From Leifsonia aquatica (lineage in GTDB: Bacteria; Actinomycetota; Actinomycetes; Actinomycetales; Microbacteriaceae), in assembly GCF_014190775.1 (NCBI RefSeq), contig NZ_JACHVP010000004.1, forward strand, positions 248,001-312,000: a stretch of 64,000 bases of DNA, given 5' to 3'. This document shows, piece after piece, positions 25,582-33,297 of this stretch (position 1 is its first letter; every line of letters starts with the position of its first letter). The notes beneath the pieces are model-generated. The model saw nothing but the letters and a program-made list of their open reading frames with translations. It was not told where the DNA came from and did no database searches. A program made the translations under genes and the position numbers.

Positions 25582-25633
25582 TTGACCCGGTCGTCGACGC
25601 CAGCCTATCCTGATCAAACTAAACGGTTCAGTT
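25582..25633 (+). promoter_or_regulatory. Promoter of the DUF998 gene with TetR-type operator
   Basis: TTGACC (25582-25587), 18-nt spacer, TATCCT (25606-25611). The predicted start site (about 25618) falls inside the imperfect dyad AACTAAACGGTTCAGTT (25617-25633). Binding of the divergent TetR protein here would repress both genes. Confidence 0.68.
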
Positions 25634-25641
25634 CAGATTGG

Positions 25642-26331
25642 ATGACCATGTCGCGCACCGTGCCGGGCGAATCGTCCACCTCCCGCATCGACTGCACACC
25701 CGAAGCCCGGGTCACCAAATCCCTGCTCGGCTACGGCGTCATCGCCGGGCCCTTCTACGTCGTCTGCTCGGTCGTGCAGGGCCTGCTGACGCCCGGCTTC
25801 TCGTTCGCGACGGACAGCTGGAGCCTGCTCTCCCTCGGCGGCGCGGGCTGGGTGCACATCACCGTCTTCGTCCTCACCGGGCTGATGACCGCGGCGGCCG
25901 CGATCGGTTACCGCCGCCACCTCCCGAGCGGGCCGGGGCGCACCGCCTGGGTCTTCCTCCTGGTCTACGGGATCCTGCTCATCGCGGCGGGGGCAGCCCT
26001 CCCCGATGCGACGGGGGCGGGCTTCTCGGTGCACGGGATGCTGCACCTGCTGGCCGGAGGGCTCGGGTTCGTGGCCTTCGCCGTCTGGTCGTTCGCCCTG
26101 GCGCGGCGCCTGCGCAGGACGTCGGTGCCGGCCTCCGCGACGAGCATCATCGTGGGCGCGCTGCTCCTCGTCGGCTTCGTGGCGATCGCGGTGTCGGGAG
26201 GCTCGGCCGTCGCCACGATCGCACTGACGGTCGTCGTCATCCTCGCCTGGGCCTGGCTGGCCGTGGTCTCCGTCTGGATGTACCGCGAGGCCGCCGAGGC
26301 GGGGCGCATCGTCGTACCGGCCGCCGGCTGA
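25642..26331 (+). CDS. DUF998 family membrane protein
   Basis: A 229-residue integral membrane protein with six hydrophobic segments, resembling DUF998 (SVVQGLLTPGFSFATDSWSL in the first loop and the WVHITVF helix start are characteristic). Function is unknown; the family often sits beside TetR regulators, as here. Start: ATG at 25642, with a second ATG two codons on. The stop lies 9 nt before the convergent response regulator. Confidence 0.8.
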   Translation: MTMSRTVPGESSTSRIDCTPEARVTKSLLGYGVIAGPFYVVCSVVQGLLTPGFSFATDSWSLLSLGGAGWVHITVFVLTGLMTAAAAIGYRRHLPSGPGRTAWVFLLVYGILLIAAGAALPDATGAGFSVHGMLHLLAGGLGFVAFAVWSFALARRLRRTSVPASATSIIVGALLLVGFVAIAVSGGSAVATIALTVVVILAWAWLAVVSVWMYREAAEAGRIVVPAAG

Positions 26332-26340
26332 CCAGGGCCG

Positions 26341-26943
26341 TCAGATCCAGCCGCGCTCCTCGGCGATGAGGACGGCCTGCTGTCGGGTGCTGACCGACAG
26401 CTTGCCGATCACGGCGGAGACATGGTTGCGTACCGTGCCCGGCGCCAGTGAGAGCGCACGGGCGATCTGACCGGTCGTCTCGCCGCGCCGGCCCGCGCGC
26501 AGGACGTCCAGTTCCCGGTCGGTGAGCGGGGAGCGCTCGTCGCTCAGGGCGTCGGCCGCGACCTCCGGATCCACATACCGCCGGCCCGACGCGACCGTGC
26601 GGATGACCGCCGCGACCTCCGCCGCATCACGCGACTTGGGCACGAAGCCCGAGACACCCGCCGCCAGCGCGCGCCGGAGCACCCCCGGGCGGGCGTGGCG
26701 CGTGATGACGATGCACCGGGTCGGGAGGGCGCGCGTCAGCCGAGCGGCGACCTCCACCCCGTCGAGACCCGGCATCTCGAGGTCGAGCAGGCAGACATCG
26801 GGCGCGACGCGCAGCGCTTCGGCGACGGCCTGCTCGCCGTCGGAGCACTCCGCGACGACCTCGATGTCGGCCTCCAGCCGGAGCAGCGCCGCGAGCGCGG
26901 AGCGGATCATCCCCTCGTCGTCGGCGATCAGGACGCGGATCAT
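26341..26943 (-). CDS. NarL/FixJ-type response regulator
   Basis: A 200-residue regulator with receiver acidic pair D8-D9, phosphoacceptor D54 in LLDLEMPG, and a LuxR-type helix-turn-helix (LTDRELDVLRA, LSLAPGTVRNHVSAVI). It overlaps the kinase gene by 4 nt and ends the operon. It is a close relative of the response regulator at 20556-21164, which together with the shared upstream palindrome raises the possibility of cross-talk. No obvious target gene is in the same operon. Confidence 0.93.
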   Translation of the reverse strand: MIRVLIADDEGMIRSALAALLRLEADIEVVAECSDGEQAVAEALRVAPDVCLLDLEMPGLDGVEVAARLTRALPTRCIVITRHARPGVLRRALAAGVSGFVPKSRDAAEVAAVIRTVASGRRYVDPEVAADALSDERSPLTDRELDVLRAGRRGETTGQIARALSLAPGTVRNHVSAVIGKLSVSTRQQAVLIAEERGWI

Positions 26944-28154
26944 GCCCGGCCCTCCTCGGCCGGGACGGTCACGACCAGCCGGAACGACTGCGCTCGGTGC
27001 TCGACCACCAGCGCGCCGCCTGCGTCGGAGACACGGCGGGCGATCCCCGGCAGTCCCGACCCTCCGCCGTCGCCGGAGGACTCCCGATCCGTGGCGTCGT
27101 TCTCGATCACGAGTCGCCACGCATCCACGTCGCGGGTCAGCGAGAGGAGCGCCCACCGTCCGCCGCCGTGACGCAGCGCGTTGGTGGTCGCCTCGCGGAT
27201 GACCGGTCCGAGGACGGCGGCCGGCGCGAGATCGGCGTCGCGGTCGACCGTCGCCTCGGCGGCGACACCCGCCGCCCGCAGCAGGTCGACGGCGTTCGCG
27301 AGCTCGTCACGCAGGGGGACGGAGCGGAAGCGCAGCGCGAGGTCCCTCGTCCCCTGCCGCGCCTCGTCGACGCTCGACCTCGCCGCACGCACCTGAGCGA
27401 GCGACGCCTCCGGGTCGCTCGTCATCAGCCGCTCCGCGAGCTCCAGCTGGAGGGCGATGACCTGCAGATGGTGCCCCTGGAGATCGTGGACGTCGGTCGC
27501 GACCCGCAACCGCTCCTGGGTGGCGGCCAAGCGCGCCTCCGCGGCCCGAGCGCGATCGAGGGTGAGGACCACGTCCCACCACCACAGCGACAGGATGGTG
27601 ACCGCCGGCAGGGAGGCCGCGTAGAAGCCGAGCAGGAACCAGGTCGAACCGCCGTCGGCCGGGATGCCGAACCGCGCGTCGATCGCCCAGAGCGCGGCGA
27701 GCAGGACCGTCACCACCAGCACGACCCGCAGGCGGATGCCCGGCCCCCAGTTCAGCAGGACGATCGCCTCGACGAGCGGGACAGCAGCGATGACCCAGAT
27801 CCCCGTGGCGTATCCCAGCACGAGCGAGCACGCGAGCGCGACGAGGAGCGGAACGAACGCGCGCCGCCGGCGCACCGGCACCGCGTCCTCGTCCCTGCGC
27901 CGGTAGTCGAGCAGCATCGGGACGGTGGCGGCGATCCACACCACCCCCGCGAGACCCGCGGCGAGCACGGACCCCGCGTCGAAACCCGCGCCGACGAGGG
28001 CGGCCTCCCAGAACAGCACGAGCATGACGACGAAGAAGACGACCGTGCCGAAGGTGTACCACCAGGTCGCGGACACCCCTCGGCTGAGCCGCGGTGCGAT
28101 CCGTGCCGTGGCGGCAGCACCGGCGGCCTCCGCTGCCTCTGCCCCGTATCCCAC
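26940..28154 (-). CDS. Sensor histidine kinase (HisKA_3 family)
   Basis: A 404-residue membrane sensor with about six hydrophobic segments between residues 30 and 195. The phosphoacceptor helix is TDVHDLQGHHLQVIAL with H223, and the ATPase domain shows EATTNALRHGGG and the GGGSGLPGIARRV glycine loop. The GTG start at 28154 lies 6 nt after a TACGAT -10 box, predicting a leaderless transcript. Its stop overlaps the response regulator start. Signal unknown. Confidence 0.92.
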   Translation of the reverse strand: MGYGAEAAEAAGAAATARIAPRLSRGVSATWWYTFGTVVFFVVMLVLFWEAALVGAGFDAGSVLAAGLAGVVWIAATVPMLLDYRRRDEDAVPVRRRRAFVPLLVALACSLVLGYATGIWVIAAVPLVEAIVLLNWGPGIRLRVVLVVTVLLAALWAIDARFGIPADGGSTWFLLGFYAASLPAVTILSLWWWDVVLTLDRARAAEARLAATQERLRVATDVHDLQGHHLQVIALQLELAERLMTSDPEASLAQVRAARSSVDEARQGTRDLALRFRSVPLRDELANAVDLLRAAGVAAEATVDRDADLAPAAVLGPVIREATTNALRHGGGRWALLSLTRDVDAWRLVIENDATDRESSGDGGGSGLPGIARRVSDAGGALVVEHRAQSFRLVVTVPAEEGRA

Positions 28155-28160
28155 CCGTTC

Positions 28161-28186
28161 ATCGTAGGTGCGTGACGAATGTCACG
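28161..28186 (-). promoter_or_regulatory. Leaderless promoter and palindrome upstream of the second kinase gene
   Basis: On the minus strand TACGAT (28161-28166) is 6 nt before the GTG start. GTGACGAATGTCACG (28172-28186) is a near-perfect dyad in the position of the -35 region and matches the site at 24053-24067 at 13 of 15 positions. Confidence 0.6.
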
Positions 28187-28273
28187 GATCGCCCGAGCGG
28201 AACGCCCGGGAAGCGGTGACGGTCGCACACTACCGGCCCGCACCCGCGACCGGTGGACTCGGAAGGAGCACGC

Positions 28274-28303
28274 ATGACCGACCGATCGGAGCAACCACCA
28301 TGA
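28274..28303 (+). CDS. Nine-codon upstream ORF coupled to the next gene
   Basis: ATG ... CCA TGA encodes M-T-D-R-S-E-Q-P-P and is preceded by GGAAGGAG, a stronger ribosome binding site than the main gene has. Its stop overlaps the ATG of the membrane protein gene at 28300 (ATGA). It may act as a translational coupling leader; the peptide itself need not have a role. Confidence 0.5.
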   Translation: MTDRSEQPP

Positions 28304-28851
28304 ACCTCGTCGACGCCCTCCAAGACCTCGTCGGGCACGTGCCCGACCTCGTCCAGCCGCTGATCGTCGCCGCGGCCGGCGCCATCCCCTTCGTCGAGGG
28401 CGAGGGAGCCGCGACGATCGGGATCATCGGCGGCATAACTCCCGCGATCGCGATCATCGCCGCGATCGTCGGCAACTTCGCCTGCGTCGCCGTGCTCGTG
28501 CTCCTCGGCTCGGGAGCGCGCCGCGCCGTCGTGACGCGCAGCCGTGCGCGGAAGCAGGCCGCCGCGGTCGCCGCCGGCCACGGCGTCGGCGCCGAGCCGG
28601 ACCTCGAGACCGACCCCGCGCCGGCCAGCTCACCGCGGAAGGCGAAGTTCCAGCGCGCATTCGAGCGCTACGGCGTTCCCGGTGTGAGCCTGCTCGGGCC
28701 GCTCCTGCTGCCCACGCAGTTCACCGCGACGATGCTCGCCGCGGCCGGCGTCGGCCGGGCGCGCATCCTGATCTGGCAGGGCGTCGCGATCGTCGGCTGG
28801 ACGGTCGCCGTCTCGCTGGTGATCGGCGGCGTGGTGACCACGCTGAGCTGA
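28300..28851 (+). CDS. Small multidrug-export-like membrane protein
   Basis: A 183-residue protein with hydrophobic segments at both ends: PLIVAAAGAIPFVEGEGAATIG near residue 20, a second at about 45-70, and two more after residue 130. The centre is a charged, Pro-rich cytoplasmic loop. The FVEGEGA motif and overall layout resemble the putative small multi-drug export protein family (DUF2420-like/PF06695 group). Substrate unknown. The ATG at 28300 is coupled to the tiny upstream reading frame. Confidence 0.65.
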   Translation: MNLVDALQDLVGHVPDLVQPLIVAAAGAIPFVEGEGAATIGIIGGITPAIAIIAAIVGNFACVAVLVLLGSGARRAVVTRSRARKQAAAVAAGHGVGAEPDLETDPAPASSPRKAKFQRAFERYGVPGVSLLGPLLLPTQFTATMLAAAGVGRARILIWQGVAIVGWTVAVSLVIGGVVTTLS

Positions 28852-28873
28852 CTCCGACGCGCCGTCAGGGCCG

Positions 28874-30145
28874 TCAGGCGTCGGCGTTCTTGAGGGTGAC
28901 GCCGCGCAGGACGCTCACCACTCCCGCGATCCCGCCGACGGAGAGGATGGCGCCGACGATCAGGAGCAGCAGGTCCTGTCCGGTCGTGCCGCTGGGCCGG
29001 GCGGTCGGGTCGGCGACGGGGAGTGCCGATGCGGGTCCGTCCGCGTCGTGCGACCCCGCGACGGCGAGGGAGGCGGTCGAGGAGTCGTCCGGTCCGGCCG
29101 CCACGGCAGCGGCCGTCGTCGCCACGGCCGGAAGCAGGACCGTCGCCGAGGCGGCCCCGACCGACGTGGACGCCCGCTGCAGGAGCACGAAGAACGTCGC
29201 GGACGGCGAGCCGACCGCCCGCGCTGCCAGAGGGATGCGGACCTTCGCCTCGCGCACCCCGTCGGCGAGCACGACGGTCCCGGAGGTCGCGGTGTAATCG
29301 GCGCCGGCGCGTGCGGTCCCGTCGGCGGTCGTGTAGTCGACGGTCGCCTCGCCGTTCGCCGTGGCGCGCGTCACCACGATGACGGCGGAGGTGCTGCCCG
29401 CGACGACGCTGTTGGCCGCGACCGAGAGCGGCCCGCTCGCGACGGCGGTCGTCAGGACGGTGGAGGCCGTCGCCGGCTTCAGCCCGGAGCCGTCGGCGGG
29501 GAGGTAACGGGCGACCAGGGTGTGGGTGCCGGCGGCGGGAGCCGTGAGCTCGGCGCGCGCGGAGCCTCCCGCAACCGGGACGACCGTCTCGGCGCCGCCA
29601 TCGATCGAGAAGCCCACCGATCCGCCGTCGGCGGCGCCCAGCAGGAGCCGGGAGACGGCAGCGGTCGTGACGAAGGGCCGGCCGGCCTCGGGGCTCGCCG
29701 GAGCGTTCAGCGTCACGACGGTCGCGTCCGTGCAGGCCGGTGCGGAGGCGTCGATGGCGGCGACAGCACCCTGCACCCGCCAGCCGAGGGCCGGCTCCGC
29801 CTGCGCATCGAGGGTCACCAGGGCGACGCCGTGGTGCTCGCCGGGGAGGAACGTGCTCGGTTGGCCGCGGTCCGCGGCGCCGGAGGTCAGCTCGTTGTCC
29901 CCGCCGCCCGCGGGCACCGACACCGGCTCGGCGGCGGTCGAGCGGTAGCCCAGCACGACCGTGCGCGCCGTGACGGCGCCGAGCGGAGCATCCTGGACGC
30001 AGTCGATGAGCGGGGTGACGGTGCCGGCCGCGGGAGAACCCGGATCGGGCTGGGCGAGCGCCGCCGGTGCCACGCCGAGCAGTGCGGCCACCGCTGCGAT
30101 GCCCGCCGCGCTCGCCACGCGAAGGTGGGCAGACAGGCGGGTCAC
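28874..30145 (-). CDS. Exported surface protein with Ig-like and Calx-beta domains
   Basis: A 423-residue exported protein. Signal peptide ends near ALA (residues about 28-31). Residues about 140-240 look like a bacterial Ig-like (Big_3_5-type) domain, with VARYLPADGSG near its end. Residues about 245-325 form a Calx-beta domain, recognised by VDYTTADGTARAGADYTATSG and the following VREAKVRIPL. The C-terminus has one hydrophobic segment (DLLLLIVGAILSVGG) with no LAXTG motif, so it is probably membrane-anchored. Function likely adhesion or surface structure. The neighbours give no further clue. Confidence 0.75.
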   Translation of the reverse strand: MTRLSAHLRVASAAGIAAVAALLGVAPAALAQPDPGSPAAGTVTPLIDCVQDAPLGAVTARTVVLGYRSTAAEPVSVPAGGGDNELTSGAADRGQPSTFLPGEHHGVALVTLDAQAEPALGWRVQGAVAAIDASAPACTDATVVTLNAPASPEAGRPFVTTAAVSRLLLGAADGGSVGFSIDGGAETVVPVAGGSARAELTAPAAGTHTLVARYLPADGSGLKPATASTVLTTAVASGPLSVAANSVVAGSTSAVIVVTRATANGEATVDYTTADGTARAGADYTATSGTVVLADGVREAKVRIPLAARAVGSPSATFFVLLQRASTSVGAASATVLLPAVATTAAAVAAGPDDSSTASLAVAGSHDADGPASALPVADPTARPSGTTGQDLLLLIVGAILSVGGIAGVVSVLRGVTLKNADA

Positions 30146-30210
30146 CCCGTCACTCTATCCAGAGACGCCCGCGCCCCGCTCCGACCAGAACAGGGCACGT
30201 CGGCCGAAGA

Positions 30211-30792
30211 CTACGAGACCTGAGACTCCGGCCCCTGCTCGGTGAGGTCGTCGCTCACGAAGGCTCGCGTGCTCCCGATGCCGAAGATCTCGGGGAGGCG
30301 CCACGCGCTCGGGCGGCCCGCGATCAGCAGTCGAGCGCGCGCCATCAGGTCGGCCGCGGCAATCGTCCTCGAGTACTCCTCGACGTCGCGGGGAAATCCG
30401 ACATTGTCGCCGAGCCATGTCGAGACCGCCGCCCACGAGTAGAGCGACCAGCCCTCGCCTGAGAGCGGGGCAGGGAAGCCGCCGGGGCCGCGCTTGCCGG
30501 CGGCGAGGAGCCGCAGGCTCTCGTAGCTGCGACCACACCGCTCGGCGATCGTCTTCAACGGGACGAGGTCGTCCTGCTTCAGGCCCGTCACTTCGAAGCC
30601 GGCACGTTCCACATCGCGGACGACACTGAGGATCGCATCATCGAGAGTCGCCGCCTCGCGGTCGACATGCAGCAGCCCGGTGCCGTTGCCGACCTCCACG
30701 GCCGAGTCATCCAGGCCGGCCTCGAAGAGCGCGTCCTGCTCGTCATCCGTCGGCGGCCGATTCAGAATCGCGGTGAAGGTGTGAGTGCTCAT
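30211..30792 (-). CDS. HTH-like partner protein of a small-gene pair (antitoxin candidate)
   Basis: A 193-residue hypothetical protein. The N-terminal part has an alternating acidic pattern (NRPPTDDEQDALFEAGLDDS); residues about 72-120 (VPLKTIAERCGRSYESLRLLA, GKRGPGGFPAP, SLYSWAAVSTWLGD) look like a DNA-binding helix-turn-helix similar to excisionase/AlpA-like folds. The ATG at 30792 follows GGAGGGAG and overlaps the stop of the preceding small gene by 4 nt. The pair is transcribed from a promoter with a dyad over its -10 box. I infer an antitoxin/regulator role from this context only. Confidence 0.6.
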   Translation of the reverse strand: MSTHTFTAILNRPPTDDEQDALFEAGLDDSAVEVGNGTGLLHVDREAATLDDAILSVVRDVERAGFEVTGLKQDDLVPLKTIAERCGRSYESLRLLAAGKRGPGGFPAPLSGEGWSLYSWAAVSTWLGDNVGFPRDVEEYSRTIAAADLMARARLLIAGRPSAWRLPEIFGIGSTRAFVSDDLTEQGPESQVS

Positions 30793-31022
30793 GCTTCTCC
30801 CTCCATGTGCTCGTGCTTCGCTGCGAAGCGCTCGATCTGCTTCGCGTGGTTGTCGGCGTTCTTCGGGGTGCTCCACACACTGAACGAGGCCGTGCATTCC
30901 CGACAGACGACCGAAGCCCACCGGTGGCCGTTGCGAACGGGGTCGATGTCGAATCGCCCAGAGGGAAGGGCGTCGAGTGCCTTCGCCACCGCGCTCTTCG
31001 AGTGTCGTCCTTTGCTAACCAT
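30789..31022 (-). CDS. Small Cys/His protein, possible toxin of a type II-like pair
   Basis: A 77-residue basic protein. C40-x2-C43 together with H59 and later histidines (H70, H72) could bind zinc. The GHRWASVVC and VWSTPKNADNHAKQIERF segments resemble small HicA-like proteins found next to helix-turn-helix partners in actinobacteria, but I cannot name the family firmly. It precedes and overlaps its partner gene, the toxin-first order seen in HicAB. Start: ATG at 31022, after AGGATGGG. Confidence 0.58.
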   Translation of the reverse strand: MVSKGRHSKSAVAKALDALPSGRFDIDPVRNGHRWASVVCRECTASFSVWSTPKNADNHAKQIERFAAKHEHMEGEA

Positions 31023-31039
31023 CCCATCCTATCCGAATT

Positions 31040-31055
31040 GTTGTGAGTATACAAC
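31040..31055 (-). promoter_or_regulatory. Promoter/operator of the small-gene pair
   Basis: GTTGT-GAGTAT-ACAAC is a 5-bp dyad that encloses a minus-strand TATACT -10 box (31046-31051). The surrounding 100 nt are distinctly AT-richer than the neighbours, as often found at autoregulated toxin-antitoxin promoters. Confidence 0.5.
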
Positions 31056-31146
31056 GCCCATGGAATCGCGGACGCTCTCACGCTTCGGAACGCCAATTAC
31101 AACATGTTAGATTATGCATGCTGTCAGCGAAGATGGGAGACTGCGT

Positions 31147-32115
31147 ATGAACGGCCTGCGCCGAGCCTTGGCGGTCGTCACCCTGTGGCTACCCGCCGCG
31201 ACGATCCTCTGGACGTGGATGCTGTGGGAGGGCCGCTTGCCCGACCTGCCCACGCACTGGGGCGTCGGCGGCCCCGCGGACGGGGTGACGAGCGCTCCGG
31301 TCTTCCTCGGGTGGCTGCTCGGAGTGAGCGCCGCAGCCGCTCTGATCGGGTCGATCGTGGTGCTCGCCGGGAGGTCGGGCGCACGGGGGCCGCGGGCGGC
31401 CGGCGGGTTCACCGGCGGCGCCGCTGCGCTCGTTCTGGGCATGTGGCTCGGGAGCACCGTCCCGTCCCTGGATGTGACCGACCCGTTCACGGTCCACATC
31501 GGAGCGTGGGTCCTGGTGACGCTCGTGGCCCCGTGCTACGGCCTCCTCCAGCTCGCACTCCTGCCCCGCGGGGCGACCCCGCCGGTCGAGGTGGAGGCCG
31601 ATGCCGGCCACCGGCCCGCGGCCGCCTCCCTTCCCGCCCGCGCGTGGAGCCGCACGGTGTCCTCCCGGATGTTCATCGGGGCGACGCTTCTGCTCCTGGT
31701 CCTCGGGATCGTGCTGTTCGCGCCGCCCCTCGCGCGCGACGGCGTGGCCTCGCTGGAGTGGACGGCGGTCGTCTATCTCGCCGTGCTGCTCCTCGTCGCC
31801 GTCTTCTGCGTGTTCCGGGTGACCGTCGACGAGCGGGGCCTCCGCATCACGTCCGGCCTGCTGGGCATCCCGCTGAAACGCATCGCTCCCGCGAAGATCG
31901 CATCGATCGAGGTCACGACGCTCGAACCGATGCAGTGGGGCGGGTGGGGGTACCGGATCATGCCGAGCCGGTCGGCGATCATCCTCCGGCGGGGCCCGGG
32001 CCTCGTGATCACCCAGCACGACGACCGCCAGTTCGCGATCACGCTCGACGAACCGGAAGAGCCGGCGAGCACCCTCCTCGCGATTGCGACCGCCGAGGAC
32101 GCCTCCGCGGCATGA
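31147..32115 (+). CDS. DUF1648-like membrane protein with C-terminal PH-like domain
   Basis: A 322-residue membrane protein. The first hydrophobic segment is followed by LPTHWGVGGPADGVTS, the DUF1648 signature. Further hydrophobic segments lie near residues 50-70, 85-105, 120-140 and two between about 175 and 235, and the C-terminal 85 residues (FRVTVDERGLRITSGLLGIPLKRI) resemble the small PH-like domain found in YdbT-like proteins. The ATG at 31147 is preceded by GGGAGA; an in-frame ATG at 31114 lies within the probable promoter. Function unknown. Confidence 0.72.
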   Translation: MNGLRRALAVVTLWLPAATILWTWMLWEGRLPDLPTHWGVGGPADGVTSAPVFLGWLLGVSAAAALIGSIVVLAGRSGARGPRAAGGFTGGAAALVLGMWLGSTVPSLDVTDPFTVHIGAWVLVTLVAPCYGLLQLALLPRGATPPVEVEADAGHRPAAASLPARAWSRTVSSRMFIGATLLLLVLGIVLFAPPLARDGVASLEWTAVVYLAVLLLVAVFCVFRVTVDERGLRITSGLLGIPLKRIAPAKIASIEVTTLEPMQWGGWGYRIMPSRSAIILRRGPGLVITQHDDRQFAITLDEPEEPASTLLAIATAEDASAA

Positions 32116-32133
32116 GACCGCGCGGCGGGACGC

Positions 32134-33255
32134 CTATCCGGCGTACGCGCCGGTCAGGCGCACCGCGCCGCCGTCGACGCCCTTCGCACCCTGCTCGAAC
32201 CCGGCGAGGTCGCGGGCCGAGGTCGAGACGGTGCCCACCGGCCAGGTCGGGATGCCGTCGGCCGTGATCGCCGCGGCGACCGCGTCGGCGGCCTCCGGTG
32301 CAACGATGGCGAACATCCCGACGCCGAGGTTCCAGGTGCCCTCGGACGACTCGAGCGTGCTGCCCGCGAGGTCGCTCAGGATGCGGAAGACCGGGCTCGG
32401 CGACCACGTCGAGCGCTCCACCTCGACCCACGAGCCGACCGGGAGCACGCGGGCGAGGTTCGCCGCGATACCGCCGCCGGTCACGTGGCTGAGCGAGTGC
32501 ACGGCACCGCGCAGCGACGGCTCCTGCAGCACGCGCAGCAGTGGGGAGGTGTAGAGGCGGGTCGGCTCCAGGAGGGCCTCGCCCACCTGGCCGTCGAAGT
32601 CGTCGGAGTGGTCCGTGAAGCCGATGCCGCGCTGGGCCAGGATGTGGCGCACGAGCGAGTAGCCGTTGGAGTGCAGGCCGGAGGAGGCCATCGCGAGCAC
32701 GACATCCCCGTCGCGCACGCGCTCGGCGCCGAGCAGGTCGTCGGCCTCGACCGCACCCACGGCGGCACCTGCGACGTCGTAGTCGTCCGGGCCGAGCAGA
32801 CCGGGGTGCTCGGCGGTCTCGCCGCCGACCAGGGCCGTGCCGGTCGCCTCGCAGGCACCCGCGATGCCGGCGACGATCGCCGCGATGCGCTCGGGCACGA
32901 CCTTGCCGCAGGCGATGTAGTCGGTCATGAACAGCGGGCGCGCGCCCACCACGATGATGTCGTCGACCACCATGCCGACCAGGTCCTGGCCGATGGTGTC
33001 GTGCTTGTCGATCGCCTGGGCGATGGCGACCTTGGTGCCGACGCCGTCGGTGGAGGTCGCCAGCAGCGGCCGGCGGAAGTCCTTCAGGAACGAGACGTCG
33101 AAGAGCCCGGCGAAGCCGCCCACTCCCCCGAAGACCTCGGGGCCCTGGGTGCGGGCGACGGCGGCCTTCATGAGCTCGACCGCGCGGTCCCCGGCGGCCG
33201 TGTCGACGCCGGCGGCGGCGTAGGAGGAGGACGAGGATGCGCTGGGTTCGGTCAC
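32134..33255 (-). CDS. purM: Phosphoribosylformylglycinamidine cyclo-ligase (AIR synthetase)
   Basis: A 373-residue cytosolic enzyme that closes the imidazole ring: formylglycinamidine ribonucleotide plus ATP gives aminoimidazole ribonucleotide, step 5 of purine synthesis. Family signatures are SSSYAAAGVDTAAGD at the N-terminus, the ATP-binding DGVGTKV, DDIIVVGARPLFMTDYI, GGETAEHPG, and HVTGGGIAANL. The GTG start is 6 nt after a minus-strand TACGAT -10 box, so purM probably has its own leaderless transcript besides read-through from purF, 42 nt upstream. Length is normal. Confidence 0.97.
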   Translation of the reverse strand: MTEPSASSSSSYAAAGVDTAAGDRAVELMKAAVARTQGPEVFGGVGGFAGLFDVSFLKDFRRPLLATSTDGVGTKVAIAQAIDKHDTIGQDLVGMVVDDIIVVGARPLFMTDYIACGKVVPERIAAIVAGIAGACEATGTALVGGETAEHPGLLGPDDYDVAGAAVGAVEADDLLGAERVRDGDVVLAMASSGLHSNGYSLVRHILAQRGIGFTDHSDDFDGQVGEALLEPTRLYTSPLLRVLQEPSLRGAVHSLSHVTGGGIAANLARVLPVGSWVEVERSTWSPSPVFRILSDLAGSTLESSEGTWNLGVGMFAIVAPEAADAVAAAITADGIPTWPVGTVSTSARDLAGFEQGAKGVDGGAVRLTGAYAG

Positions 33256-33261
33256 CCGCCA

Positions 33262-33267
33262 ATCGTA
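33262..33267 (-). promoter_or_regulatory. -10 box of purM (leaderless)
   Basis: Minus-strand TACGAT, 6 nt before the GTG start of purM. No good -35 is visible. Confidence 0.55.
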
Positions 33268-33297
33268 CCGGGCGACGGGGCCGCCCCTCCCCCTGGC

